Below, one piece after another: positions 50,523-63,945 of a stretch of DNA of 64,000 nt (position 1 is the stretch's first letter; every line of letters starts with the position of its first letter). Made by a program: the position numbers and the translations under genes. The notes beneath the pieces are model-generated. The model had not been told where the DNA came from. It ran no database searches and saw nothing but the letters and a program-made list of their open reading frames with translations. This DNA comes from Promerops cafer (lineage: Eukaryota; Chordata; Aves; Passeriformes; Nectariniidae), in assembly GCA_013398275.1 (NCBI GenBank), contig VZSE01008388.1:310001-374000 (forward strand), in the 5' to 3' direction.

Positions 50523-52784
50523 CATTTAAGGCAAGCATACATATCTCTGTTTAGGAGTCAAAACTAAATTTAAAGGCTTCAACCCACATCACACTAAGGT
50601 AAGTGCATCACAGAGGTGCCTTGTGCACAAGACTACTCTATTCCCCTGCAAGTACAACTACTGCATGCTTACTGTGCATAGTCTTTAATGGCCATTAATA
50701 AAAACAATCCAAGTCTTGCTTGATGGACAGATATTTAATGCTGTGAATGTTAGCATCTGGCTCTCATTCTCTTCTCAAAAACTAATAAAGACAGACCTCT
50801 ACAAAAGGAAACTGAATAAGAATAATATAGTGAACTTGGGGGGAAAAAAGTACTATGGTTTGTATTTTGTTTGGGGTGGGGAGGGAATCCTCTGAATTTT
50901 CTGGGGTTTGCTTTGTTTTTTCAATAAAGGATTAATCCCCCCGCTCTCTTGCCCATGTACACCTAAGGTGTCATCTTCCAGACATCACAGCAGGTTCTAG
51001 CCCACTCATTGCTTCAGGGATTAATTAGATATTCCCTGTGTCTGAAAGAGACCATAATTTCTTAGCCAGTGATTACTATTTGCAGGCCTCTTAGATTACA
51101 GGTCTCTTTAATAGCATTGTTTCTTCAAAACTGACTAAACCAGCTGAGGTATTTCCAGTGTTGCTACCTGCAAAGTTGAAAGAAATCCTTCATTTTTATG
51201 GTTACTGCAGCCACCTGAAAAAGATGAAGGAAACCATGATTAAATGAATAAGTTCAGTGTTTGATTAACTAATCCCTGTAATCAGACTTGAAAGCTTTTT
51301 GTGCTTCACTCCATTCTTTCCACCAGTTCAGAGCAACATTTTTTCTCATTTAAGACCTACTTGCTCTTGAGATCCTGTTAAAAGGAGAAGGTAAGGGACA
51401 AGAGCTGTTAAACTCACCATTGGGAGACCTCCCTAATGAGAAAATCATCAACAAATTTATTCATACACTCACAAGCAAGAAAAAAGTCACAACCAATCTT
51501 CCATCATCAGCTTCAGAGATGCAACGACTACCTTGAACACTTTTATTCTGAGCAGTGCATTTCTGAATCCCATATTTCTGCTCCTCCTGAGCAAGTCAGC
51601 ACAAAGGCAAAGCTAGCAGTAGCAAATGAAGAGTGAGAAGAAAAGGGGGAGAGAGATGTACCTTCCCTTCTTAATTGCACCAGGTAGCATCTGTGGAAAC
51701 ATTCCTGTAATTCATCAGATAAGCAAGAAATTCAACTGTCTACTAGACTGTGCTGTTCACAAGAGCTGCACAGTGACATATTTGTGTATCACTGAAGGAA
51801 GTGAGAAAAACTGTCTTCAGTTCTTTTTCCTCAGTGTATACTACCCTTCGTGTGAATTCCACAGCAAATAAGGTAACAGTTCCTGCAGAGGACAGGGAAT
51901 AAGAAGATGAATTTCAGAGCATTTCCTCTGAAAAAGTATCTTTGAATATAATCACTTATTTGATTAAGCAAAGAGTCAAATTATTTAATATACTACTCCT
52001 TATGGTAATATTTAGGCATGTATTTTTTTTACAAATATACACAATTTTAGTTACCAAGAGACAAAAATCTGAAGAAGGCTCAGTAATCAAGATAGATCCT
52101 TGTCAGAAGTTTCCTGCATGCTCTTTCACTATAGAGGGTAATGTCAAGTCTGTGGATGGAGTTCCACTAGCCCTAGGTAGGTATTTGTTAGCATTAGCAT
52201 TCACAATAGAAAAATTAATTGTTTAATTGAAACATCTCTTCCTCCTCTCCTGCAGTGAGACAAAACATCCCACAACACTTAACACCACCTGCAGGAAACT
52301 GGCAGTAATACCTCCCCAGGTGTGGCAGCAACTGATGGAGACCAAACCAAACTAGACATCACTCAATCATATGCATTTCTATTAAACCTGTCACAGCTGG
52401 GGAGAAAGTCAACCCAAAACCCTATGTTTACCTCAGCATTTCCTCTATCTCGAAACACAGAGCATTGATGAACAAAGGAAGAAAGAGTGGAATTGTTCAT
52501 TTTCCCCTCATTTTCCTGCAATGAATTTTATTTCCTCAAACCTAGAATATTTTAAAATATTTATGGGAAGAAATGATGCACATAAAAGCCTCCTCCATTG
52601 CTCTCTTGGAGAACTGCTTTTCCTACTGTTTTGATCCCAGATGACTACTAGAGCTTCAACCTAAAATAAACTTGCTAAAGCAATGCTACAAAAGAAGGGA
52701 AGCATTACATATAACCTAGCACAATAATTCCTGTTCCTCAGATTGGAGTCAGCATCACTGGAACATGGGGGTAAAGCACACATT
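50523..52784. other. Intronic sequence, nothing recognised
   Basis: This is AT-rich unique-looking sequence, with a 16-bp AT palindrome (AATATTTTAAAATATT) near 52547-52562. No gene was recognised. Confidence 0.6.
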
Positions 52785-52880
52785 AATCACAGAACAGGAT
52801 CACAGCATCCCTCAGACTGAAAGGGACTTCAAGAAGCCTCATACCCCATTTCCTTCCCAGAACAGGGCCAGCTGGTAGGA
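52785..52880 (-). mobile_element. Short, diverged CR1 3' fragment
   Basis: Plus-strand AATCACAGAACAGGATCACAG is followed by GAAAGGGACTTCAAGAAGCC and CCCAGAACAGGGCCAGCTGG, which align by eye to the last about 90 bases of CR1 (octamers, GGAAGGGAC, the two-C-run phrase and the CAAGCAGGGCCA-type phrase). It is much more diverged than the other copies, so it is probably older. The left limit is fairly clear; the right limit is a guess. Confidence 0.7.
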
Positions 52881-55800
52881 ATACACTCAGGTGAGCTGAT
52901 TTCAGTATCAGTGAGGAACTCTCATACTAATCTGGACCAAGCTCACTAAGGATAGTACATCCATAACTTCACTGCAAGGAAGACAGAAGGGAAGAAAGAG
53001 TGAGGACCATGCTGATGAGCCCTACTACCCAAAATCAGGACACGTGAAGAACCAACAGCACTTATCCCTCCACCTGACCCTGAAAGTAAACAGTGACATC
53101 AAAGTTTGCGGAGAAGTTGTTCATTATATGCAGGACACACAAGGCAATCTTTTATTCCTCAACAGATAGGTGGAATTTACATGCCCTTGACTTTGCTTGA
53201 TATGTAAGTAACGAGATCAAGAATTCCCACAACCATCTCATTGTACCTGTGACTCCTACTTGCTTGTTCCTCCCAGGAGTAGAGCCAAACCACAGCATAA
53301 GTTGACATGACAATTTACAATTTTTCTCTCTACTAAGATTTGTTTCCTCCATTTGTTTTATTGCACATTCATTATTCATTTTTCTTTATATAGTCCTAAT
53401 GAAAGCATGATATAGAAAGTTACATATGTAAATCTTTGCTGACTCAGGACCAGAAGGATTCCTACAACTTCCCACTATTTAAAAAAACCACTTCCCTGTG
53501 ACCAGCCTTACCACTTTAATTTTTATTAGAATTATTCTTGGTGCCTGCAGCTAGCCTTCCCAAAATGTACAGAAACAGATGCATAATAAAAACTCTACTT
53601 ATACCCTGGATGAGACTAATCAATACGACTCTAAATTGTGTGTTTATTTCCACTTTTTTTTTAAGGGAAACAGCAACTGAAAAGCAACAACTTGTATCTG
53701 GAGGATGGGTAATTATGGACAGCAAGTGTCATTTCAATATAAATCGGGGAAATAAATGTAAATTACACAACACTTAACTCTTACGAATTGGCTGTTAACT
53801 GAGACAATAGTCTACAAGATGTTGTTTGGAGTATCTCATTAATAAAATTCAAAATTGTTTTCAGCAATTATGTGCAATCATTGTCATTTTATCACTGGCC
53901 AAAAGTAGTCTCTCACTGCATGCTTCAACATATAATTGCATTGCAGATTGCCAAGAAAACCATCCTGTCTACAGAAGAGATCTGGAGCTCTACTACACCA
54001 ACACGCAAGTGTCACACACAGGCAAAACAAAATTTCAGTTTAGAGAAAGGCCTGCTGCTAGAGAAGACAGTAAATGTTCTTAAAAGACCGAGAACAGCAT
54101 TTTCAAACAAAAGGGTCACTTCCCTAAACTAATTCTAGAGGCTCTATACATGCATCTTTCAGGCCTTGTTTTGATTTAAGATGTATTTTGTAGCTGGGTT
54201 TTTGCTCTCAAGATTAATCTCCTGGTGTGATTTACAATATTAACCACATCACACTTGTTTGTGAATTAACTTGACAACCTGCCGTGCAGAAGGCAAGTAA
54301 GACACTGGTTCTGCAGCAGCACAAGTAGTCCCACCCCACTCCATCCCTGTAATGGCATTTTTGGAGGGACATAAGCAACAAACAGCTCTCCTGCAGCCTT
54401 GCACAGCTACTTACCCGAGAGACCAATTACCATTTCCTTGATTACTATGGAAGCCGTGCCACAAGCTGTGCTTGTCTGCTTTTACCTGTAGGAAACGGAG
54501 CCAGAGCTCAGTCTGGGACACAGCAGTCTGGGCAGAGGCCAGCACAGAACCTGCAGCTGAAAACACCCTATGGCACCTGGATGTCCCCTCTTCCTCTCCC
54601 CATACCCCACATCAAAACCCAGTGTTTCTCCCACACATCCTAGCTCTATGCTTCACACTTCCAGGCAACCTGCATCATACTTCCATCACCCCTTCGTCCT
54701 CCCTGAAGATTCCCATATCTTATCCTTCTTCTTGACCTTACACACACCTTCACATCCTGCCTTGTCCTTCTCTGTTACTGGCACACATCAGCCGTAGAGG
54801 CACAAAGTTAGTGACAGCCCAGTTATTTCTCTGATTTTAATACACTGCAATGTTGCAATCCCCTCAGCTGGAGCACAATTCCAGCCCTTTTTTTTGCAGG
54901 GACTTATGTCCACTTAGGCAGAAATAGCAACAACAGAAAATAAGCATAAACTCAGAGCAGCTGGCTACTTCACCATCTCCTGCATACACATAGGACACAC
55001 AGGGGCTTGCCCACATCACTGACAGGAGCTATTCTCGAGTGCCTGTGACATCTGTAGGCTACATGAAACCTGCCAGAGTGGAAAGATGGAGATAACTAAA
55101 CCTGCAAAGTTTGGTGGAGGAGTATTTGGGAGCCAAATTTGTCCATAATTTGTGTATGTGTGTCTCTTGCTGTATATTTTATTCTTTACAGTACAATTGT
55201 AAGCAAGGTCCTAGAACACTCAGCAAACATTACTGGAAAAGTCACCTCCTGTGTCCAGCTTTCATCAGCAGGGAAACTTCCCAGCTTTTGCCATCCATTC
55301 CCTCCTCACAGATACAACCTGACACATCAAAGAATGTAGGGAGTCTTCTTCCACTGTCATTTGCTAGTTTTCTGAGATAAAAATCTGGCCTTATAAATTT
55401 TAACAGTGATGAAAATTTGGTTTTATAAGCATGAGTTTAAATACTTTTAAGAGCCCAACACATTCAACAGGATTTCTTCAGACTACCAAAAGCATAAAAT
55501 ATACCTGTTTCTAAGCAAAAATATACAGCACTTGAGTAAGAGAACTGAGAGAAGTTAAAGATAGAAAAATAAACAACAAAATTAAAAGGAATGTAGAAAA
55601 TCAAAGGAGAGATTCACTTCTCCTCACTCAGCAGCAGTCAGCACTCAATTAACTCAATGAAGTTAATAGGGTCAATCAAGAGAAGAAGGAAACGTGACCA
55701 GCTTTCCCTTGCTGGTGCAAAAGCATCTAAGTCTTAGCTTACCAATAGATCTATCTCCAGTTGTGCAAGCAATGCTCCCACCAAAAATCAACCAATGCCT

Positions 55801-58800
55801 TTCAGAAGGGGAAATTTTAGGCACCAGTTAAAACTGAAATCCAAGTCAGCTGTGCTGAACCTCCCAAGGGGAGGGGGACAGACCAAAGCAGGAGCAGACA
55901 GAATAACTGCCTCACATGGGGGATAATGACAGGTAGCTTGACAAGTGCCATAGTGACTTTATAAAATGTTTCACTCACACAAATTATGCAATGCAGCTAA
56001 TGACTCGACAGGGGTGGAAGGAGGCTGGGAAAGCAGAACACTGCTCATTCATTCTGATGTGATGTTGTTCATACATAACAGACACATCCGTCTGTGTTTT
56101 GACAGCCTGCCAGTCCATCATTACCTAAAGCACACGACTTGCTGTAGGCAATTTGACCCTTTTCTTCCTTTCCTACGCCCTCTTGCTTATTCTGAAGAAT
56201 ACAGGCTCCCCAGTAACAGCATTTGATGTTTTTAAAGGCAGGACACAGTTCAGGATTATTTTGCATGCTGAGAAAGCCCACAGGCACTCTTAGTATTTTC
56301 TGTGTAATTGCAGCTAGCTCTGTCATGAGGAAGAATGGAAATTATAATTTTGTTATTCAGATTTTTTTAAAGTTAGGACTAATGTGAGAGTGGGTCTAGA
56401 ACTTCACCCAAAATAGAAGCTTTCAGCAGTTTCAGATAATTAGTGTGGACTTTGGCCTTGTTCCTTTATTTCTGCTTGTTCACATATTTTCAGCAATAAA
56501 AATAAAATTGTGCCTCCAAATACAGAGGTTCAAAAATATAAGGTTCACATGCTTTATTTTTTCCACAAGTTGTGCTGCCTGAGTAGATGGACAGAAGATA
56601 CCCAGCTGTACCAAGTTCTTCAGTTGCCATTCAACAGCAGGGTTAGAAATGTGATGGAAGCTGCTTGAATTACAAGACTTAAAATAAGGAAAAAGTAAAG
56701 GTTAAGTCACGACCTAGTATTTAAAAGGGAGATAAAGTGATGGGCAATACACTTTCCACATTTACTTTCTGTACAAATCACATATCTACAGTCTGTACCC
56801 ACAAGAACCCTCAAATAAAAAACATTATCCAAAAAGAACACACTACAACATTTTGCATGGCTTGCTTTTCAGTGTGGAAGTGAGGGGACATCCCTTTTTT
56901 TTTCCCCTCCATTTTAAACTGCCTTTATCTCATCCCACAAGTGTTTCCTCCTTGATTTTGCCCTTCAATTCTCATCACCATCCTGCTGGAGGCAAGTCAG
57001 TCCTGAGGGGCTAACCTTCCAGCTAGGATCAGCCCACCACTGAGGGCTTGCTAGGCAGCATTTCTACTGGTAAGGGAAAATTGCAAGTGGGGTACACCTG
57101 CAATTTGAAATCCAGAAAACACCATTCGTTCAGTTTTACTCACATACAGCTGCATTTGAACTAGAAATTTAGCTCATCATTGCACCTGATTAGGCACTGC
57201 CTCTCAAATCAACAAACCTTTTTCAAATGCATGCCTCCCTGATAACAAGCTGCTTCTGCCTTCTCCATGCCAAGTGCCCGCACAGGAATTTAAGGCAGCA
57301 TTTATAAGTGCTTAGTGTCCTGAAAGGTGTTAATATTTAGTCACTCACTCAACACCTGATTAGGGATTCACAGCAAGTCAACTCAAAACTCCCTTTTACC
57401 CCTTCCTGTAATTCCCTTCTACTACTGCTCACACAGTAACAGCAGTAAAGCACTTAATGCTGTTTCACACACAGATGAAGCATTGCACGTGAAATAACCT
57501 TTCAAAAAGCACAGGCAAAAGCAACTCATCCCCAGCTCACGACCTCTCCTCCAAAGTATTTCTTTTATACCCATATCCACCAGACTAAATGCTGATATCC
57601 TCATCCAAGCAAAACTTATTTCAAAGCCTTAGGAATTTCTCCAGACACTACTTGAGCAACAGACTAGGTGTTAAAGTCAGCAAAGCACTGATTTCAGGCA
57701 AAAATAAAAGACTCTATTTTATAGACATTTGAAAGAAAACAACAGAAAATCCAGCAGGTCTGAGTATTAAAATCTGATGTGACTACATGACACCACTGAT
57801 GACAGAATCTACTCAAGTTGAGAGCAACTTGTGCTCCCTGCTGCCTTGCACATTACATTTTCACTAGGATTAGGCTGTGTCAAACAAAATATGGAATAAT
57901 TATTTACAGCCTTTTGCACTCATTTTGCTCTAGCCCAAGTGACCACAGAGAATTAAGAACCAAGCTGTGCCCAAGTCTAAACAAAGTGTTCTTATTCACA
58001 AATCAAGGATTTCCTCAGCCAGCCACCCTAGCATAGATTTTAAAAGACTGAAGAATGTCATGCTCCTATGACCACACACTACAGAATTTAGCTGAAGTGC
58101 CATGCACTGGTTCACACAAAAGTGAGAAGCAGGAGAGGGGGCTTGTGCACTGGCATCATAGGAGTAACACATACACCACGCACCTTCCTGACGTACCAAA
58201 TGACAAAACAGATGCCAGGACACTGTGCTGCCTCTGAACACAGGGCACCAAGCTGACACATGTATGTGGACACAGATCAGCCCCCAGTGCCTAATGGAGA
58301 GCCCATACATTAGAGCTAGCCCACAGCCAAAAACTGTGGAATGCTACAAGAGAAGCACACCACGCTAACAGTGCATGTTGGGGCACCACAGCAGGGAAGG
58401 AGGAAGGCCAGATAGAAGTGCTTGCTGGCAGGACAAGTTGGCACTTGCACTGACAGCACAAGGACCACTTACCTACACCCAGGAACCCATTACCAACCTT
58501 CACAGACACACTGACACAGAATTACCCTGCCAGTTAAATTGCTTGCAGGATCAGAGCTATAGCCACACACAGTGACCACTGAAAAACAATCCCCAGAGAA
58601 GGGCTGTCACCACACAAGCAGAAGGGTTTGATTGTGTTGACAGTTTTAGCTAATCTGAAAGCAAGGTAATAACCTGTGAGAGCATTTAATGATGTCTTAT
58701 TTCTACAGAGGAGAGCACTAAGCACAGGGTAGGGTGAAAGATGCAAGACCTAGAATTATAAGCCATTTACCAAAGTTACCTCCTCTTGCCTTTGGGTAGA

Positions 58801-61085
58801 AACATCCTAGAAGTTATAGTGGTATAATGATCCAGGTGGTAAATAACCCTTGCAGGGTAAAACTTCCCTATAGTCATGAAAACTGCTGCCTGGAGGAAAA
58901 GAAAAAGAAGTAGAGATGTTTGAAGGAACATTTTCTTTCTGCACAATGCTTTACTCATTGAAAGTTCAGAGACCTGGGGAAGTTTTTATCCATATAACAA
59001 CATTTTATCCCTCATTTGCTCTACAATAAAAAACAGAATAAGCAGCTGTATTTACAGTTTACAGCTTAGGATTTTTTTTTTATTACCATGTCAAATCATT
59101 CATGCTGACTTAATCATCAAATCCATTTATGCTATTACAATTGTGGTGATAAGTTAAAGTGATAATACAGTTTAACCACAGCACATCAAAATTTTACAGC
59201 TTTCACCTGAAGATCTCTGTAGAAAACTTATACCATCTTAAGTTTCCTGTGGCCCTTCTAGAATAGGTTCTTTGCTTGTGGTACCTCAGGCTGTGAAACT
59301 CAGGCATTGGAATTTATAGAAAGTTCCATGCAAATTCTGTGAAACTAATTTCCATCCCATTGCCTCAGTCCCAAAATCCTTCTACAGGTTTTCTTGCACA
59401 CTCTGGAGACATATGGAGACACTGCATTCTAAGCTTGCCAACCCCTTTTCTGGGGCTGCACAGCATTTAGAACTGTTAGAAATCTTTCACAACAAAAAAC
59501 TGTCTGGGTGAATAACTACTAGTGTGACAGGATTAAACAGCACTCCCATGTCACAAGCAAGAGAATAAATACTCAGATCAACACCCTCAGACATTCTACT
59601 TAGTTTAAGTGTCACTGCTATCATTATAGAGAAGAGAGCAGTCCTTTCTTTTGTGTATATCCTCCACACCATTATAGGACCCTGTTTTCCACAGTTAGAG
59701 TTCAGCATAAGATGCAAATAATGAAATACAACAGCCAGCATGATGGAGTCTGCCCAAGAGGCATGAAAAGATAAAAAAGAGCAGGAGACAACCAATACTA
59801 ATGAAGCAAGAAAGAACATGACACTGTGTACAAACTTTCATAAACAATTTCAATGAGCTATATTTTTTTTCCCCTAACCTGCCCTATTATGAACAGGACA
59901 ATCTCATGTAAGACACTAGATAACATTAAGTTCACCCTTCAAAATACAACAACATTGTTTAGGAGTCTGTCATTTTCCTGTAATTAATGCCCTGCTGCAT
60001 CTGACAGACATCAAGTGTTTATGGCTCACACCAATGAATTTCAGCTTTGAATGTTGTGTAGGTGTCAGCAAATACCGATTTTTAATGGCAAACACAACTG
60101 AAAGGAGAAACATTATTGTAATCAGATGAGTTGTTAAAAGCCCAGTGATGGCTACAGGTTAGGAGGCACGCAGTGGAAATCTGAATACATATGAGAAAGA
60201 AGATACCAATTTTGTCAGTGATGCCAATTCAAAAAGAATATTTTAGAAGAAGGTAGACATAAGTTAATAAACCTGTCTGAATGTCATTCCAACATTTACA
60301 TCCAGCAGGAGGTCAAGCACTGGCATGCAAAGCCCTGGGTCCATACCTGACACATTCTGCCACTGAAAACTTCTCATTTTCCCACTTCCACTCAGGGCCA
60401 AAATGGGGGTAAACAGCCACCAGCCCACAGAGGACTCAGGTACAACTCCAACTTTCACGTGAACAGTCAAAGTGCAATTTGAAGTGCAACCAGTGACCTG
60501 GCAACAGCAGAAAGCAGCTGGACTCTGCAAGAGTTAATCTTGCTAATGCCACAAAACAATAGCAGGTATCAAACAAATATTGTGCAGTGACTCTCAGATG
60601 CAGACTGATGATGAAAAATCAACACTTCATCAGAAGACTTTCTGATTTAATTAATATAAAGATTACAAGTAATAACAAGGTCTAACTATAATCTGGATAC
60701 CTTTGAACTACTGCACCAGAAAAACTCAGTTGCAACTGAAGTACTCTATCAGCTCAAAAGCCATATTCCCCATTTGAGGTTGACAAATCCTCTGAAGTCT
60801 ACCCAAAAACCTACTCATCCTATTATTTTACTCCAGTCAGGATTATTCTCTGCACCAAGTTTAGGAGAATATACACAGGTTTGTATCTTGGGCTGCATTC
60901 TATATGATACATAAGCCAATCTTGTGATTCAAACCCATCTGCTACACACTGCACAGAAGAAAAGCAGAATGAGGCTGGGGAAAACTCATCTTGCCAGATA
61001 GAAGCAGAGCTGTGTTATTGACCTGCCAACTAGAAAGAGCTCTGAATTTAGCTGGTCCTTCTGCTCAAAGAAACTTGCTACTCAG
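52881..61085. other. Intronic sequence without recognisable genes
   Basis: This is about 8 kb of AT-rich unique-looking sequence. Pyrimidine-rich stretches occur at about 54570-54760. A cluster of transcription-factor-like words at 59951-60007 is listed separately. No exon, RNA gene or repeat family was recognised. Confidence 0.55.
59951..60007. promoter_or_regulatory. Candidate enhancer-like motif cluster (SOX / TALE / homeodomain words)
   Basis: Within 57 bases there is a SOX-type AACATTGTT (59951-59959), a TALE-type CTGTCA (59967-59972), a homeodomain TAATTAAT (59981-59988) and an oppositely oriented TGACAG (60002-60007). Such words are common in AT-rich DNA, so this is only a candidate; conservation was not assessed. 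Confidence 0.25.
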
Positions 61086-61175
61086 CTAGATCTGTAGCTA
61101 AATAACACATATATGTTATATGTATATATAATACACAAAATATAGACACACACATATATACTATGTATCTATTAG
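61086..61175. repeat. AT/CA-rich degenerate microsatellite
   Basis: This is an alternating purine-pyrimidine stretch (ATATATGTTATATGTATATATAATACAC, then ACACACACATATATACTATG). It is low-complexity and interrupted. Confidence 0.85.
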
Positions 61176-62758
61176 GTCTCAGTATATGGCAACCTGTTAG
61201 AGCACACAAAAACAGTAATAAACTCATCAGCCTAAGAAGATAAATAATGACACACCAGCCTTTGACAGCCTGAGATACAACATTATGATTTCATTATGGT
61301 TTGGTCTTGGCTTCCCTCCCCCCAACAAATTTGTTTTTCTTTTTTTGACAGGAGGTTCATGGATCTGACCAAGAACTCAGTTTATCAGAATATCATGTAG
61401 ATGAAAAAAAAACTGTCCCCCATCTTTGGGAACTGGCTGGTTGGGTAGATATATTTATTAATTCTTAAGTTCACTTTTTAATTTGCGAAAAATTATAAAA
61501 CTCCTCTGCCACTAGACAGAGTTAAATAGCAGATATTTAACAAGGAACAGTTGCTGCTCTTTTTTCAAGGTACTACTCTCACTGAAACGTGGATCCATTT
61601 CTCCCCCTCTGCATGCCTGTGGATCCTTCTTGTTAGGAGTATAGGCAATATCAGAGTGCTGAAGGATTATAAACAGATTCGGTCGGTGCCACAGGCCATT
61701 CCACTGGAATTAATAATGCTTCTCTGCAAGGTGGATAATTTGCAGGAGGCTGGGTTTTTAGAAGACAGGCAAGTCTGTGGAGAGTTTTCCACACCTCCTA
61801 TAACAGGCAACTGAGACATTTCCAAGTTTTTTAAGTAGCACACAAAGAAACCCTGTTTCTAATACCGACACAGAAAGCCCACTCATTAGTTGTGTTTATT
61901 AGTTATTCTTCAAATGGTTTGAAGTTCAAACTTGGATTAACTTTCATTACTGTGATTAGGTACTAGAAAACAACTCCACTCAAATTTGTCATTTTAGAAA
62001 AAAAAGCTCTGTTGCTTTTAGACTTGCATAATTTAAAAGTGTTTAGAAGTGTCATCAGCAACAGTTTTTACCAGAAAACAGGAAAAATGTTGCTCAGTGC
62101 TTCCTTCAATGCCTTTTCATCTAAAGAGTTTATTCTGCAGTCAGGTACAGTGGACATGGAAAAAACATCTGAGACCTGGCCGCTTTTGTGTCCAGAGATT
62201 ATCTAGTTACCTCAGATCTATTTCATCTATGTACAAAATTAAATTTTTCATGAAACATTTACAGGGCACTGGAGTGAAAAAAAACACTAGTAACACAAAG
62301 AGTGTAGCTTGCATTTATCTGTATTTTAAATACTGTTTTTAATGGTCTTTCCACTTCACAATGAAGAATACCTCTTACTCAGTGGCATCCAACTCTTAGT
62401 TAAAAAATACTCAGGAAATGAGACTCATAGGTGTAGCTCACTTAAATAATTCCATGAGCAGCTAGACAGATGTGGTTCTAATTCCCACAATTTCTCTGAA
62501 GGGAAAACAAAAATATCTCAAATCATTTCATTTCCAGGGAGCCACCCCTGCCTGCACTATACACAGCATCCACATTCCTGAGCAAACTGAACAAGCACAG
62601 GTTCCACTGACTGACAGCAGCTGGCTCCGGGGAAGGCTCCAGCCTCAGCTGCTGCCAGGGCCACAGCAATGCCACAGCCTAACCTGCAGCCCAGCCCTTC
62701 AGAAATATGCTGGCATAGGTATGGGGAGCCAGAGAATACAGCTGCCCATCTCAAACGC
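61176..62758. other. Intronic sequence, nothing recognised
   Basis: This is unique-looking sequence up to the inferred LTR start. A 170-codon plus-strand open frame at 62472-62984 runs across the LTR boundary and is therefore judged to be chance. Confidence 0.55.
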
Positions 62759-62914
62759 TGTTAAGGCCACAGAAGGACTTTGCCATGAGATAAGCACAGA
62801 AGGGAACTTGGACTGTAAGATAAAGCCCCACAGCAGGAACTTGGGATTAAAGGTGGTACTATTGTCTAGGTGTTATCTCAGACCTATGGAGAGGCTAACA
62901 AAGCTGGGGGAGAA

Positions 62915-63429
62915 GAATGTATCACTGATAATGGACAGAAAAAAGTGCAGAATTTACGGGCCACAAGGAAAGCCAACTCAGTAACTATGCTGAATCAGCT
63001 CTGACTGGGTAAAATGTAATTCTGTCAGGGGGAGATTACAACCACCAACTCATGGCCCACTGACCCTAGAAACCCACCAACCCAAAAGAAGAGAAAAACT
63101 GAGTATATGGACTAATTAGCATTACAGGACTGTGTAGCCAATGAGCATTTAATTCCTCTGTTAAAATGTATTAATAGCAAAGAACTTTGAACAACCTCAG
63201 GATCCCCACCACCAAGAAGTCTAGGATGAAAGAGGAGCAACAAGATGCCACTGGATCCACAGGTACTGACTATCTTCCACTTGATTGACCTCTCTCTCTC
63301 CCCACCCACCCCACATTTTTATTTCTCTCTACCTCACATTCATTGTTAAATAAAATCTGTACAATTGGCTTCAGCATATGGTCTCATTTGCACCGTAATT
63401 CAGGCAGAGGCATCTCTCATTAACTGTAT
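62915..63429. repeat. Duplicated block, copy 1 (left of the N)
   Basis: This 515-base block starts GAATGTATCACTGATAATGG and ends CTCATTAACTGTAT directly against the N. By eye it is identical to 63431-63945. Confidence 0.97.
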
Positions 63430-63430
63430 N
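63430..63430. other. Single-base assembly gap (N)
   Basis: This is the only ambiguous base in the window. A one-base gap between two identical blocks is how some assemblers write a zero or negative gap between overlapping contigs. Confidence 0.95.
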
Positions 63431-63945
63431 GAATGTATCACTGATAATGGACAGAAAAAAGTGCAGAATTTACGGGCCACAAGGAAAGCCAACTCAGTAA
63501 CTATGCTGAATCAGCTCTGACTGGGTAAAATGTAATTCTGTCAGGGGGAGATTACAACCACCAACTCATGGCCCACTGACCCTAGAAACCCACCAACCCA
63601 AAAGAAGAGAAAAACTGAGTATATGGACTAATTAGCATTACAGGACTGTGTAGCCAATGAGCATTTAATTCCTCTGTTAAAATGTATTAATAGCAAAGAA
63701 CTTTGAACAACCTCAGGATCCCCACCACCAAGAAGTCTAGGATGAAAGAGGAGCAACAAGATGCCACTGGATCCACAGGTACTGACTATCTTCCACTTGA
63801 TTGACCTCTCTCTCTCCCCACCCACCCCACATTTTTATTTCTCTCTACCTCACATTCATTGTTAAATAAAATCTGTACAATTGGCTTCAGCATATGGTCT
63901 CATTTGCACCGTAATTCAGGCAGAGGCATCTCTCATTAACTGTAT
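63431..63945. repeat. Duplicated block, copy 2 (right of the N)
   Basis: This repeats 62915-63429 at an offset of 516. It begins immediately after the N and leads into CATAACA, the provisional end of the LTR. Confidence 0.97.
63865..63870 (+). terminator. LTR poly-A signal AATAAA (second copy; first at 63349-63354)
   Basis: AATAAA follows CATTGTT and lies about 80 bases before the LTR end, the usual spacing for a retroviral R/U5 region. On the plus strand it is antisense to the host gene, so it should not truncate the host transcript. Confidence 0.6.

Noticed and set aside
62472..62984. A 170-codon plus-strand open frame
   Set aside because: It crosses the inferred LTR start and matches no known protein, so it is a chance frame over two unrelated sequences.
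62915..63945. A true tandem duplication of the LTR 3' part
   Set aside because: Both copies abut the N exactly and are identical, which fits an unmerged contig overlap better.
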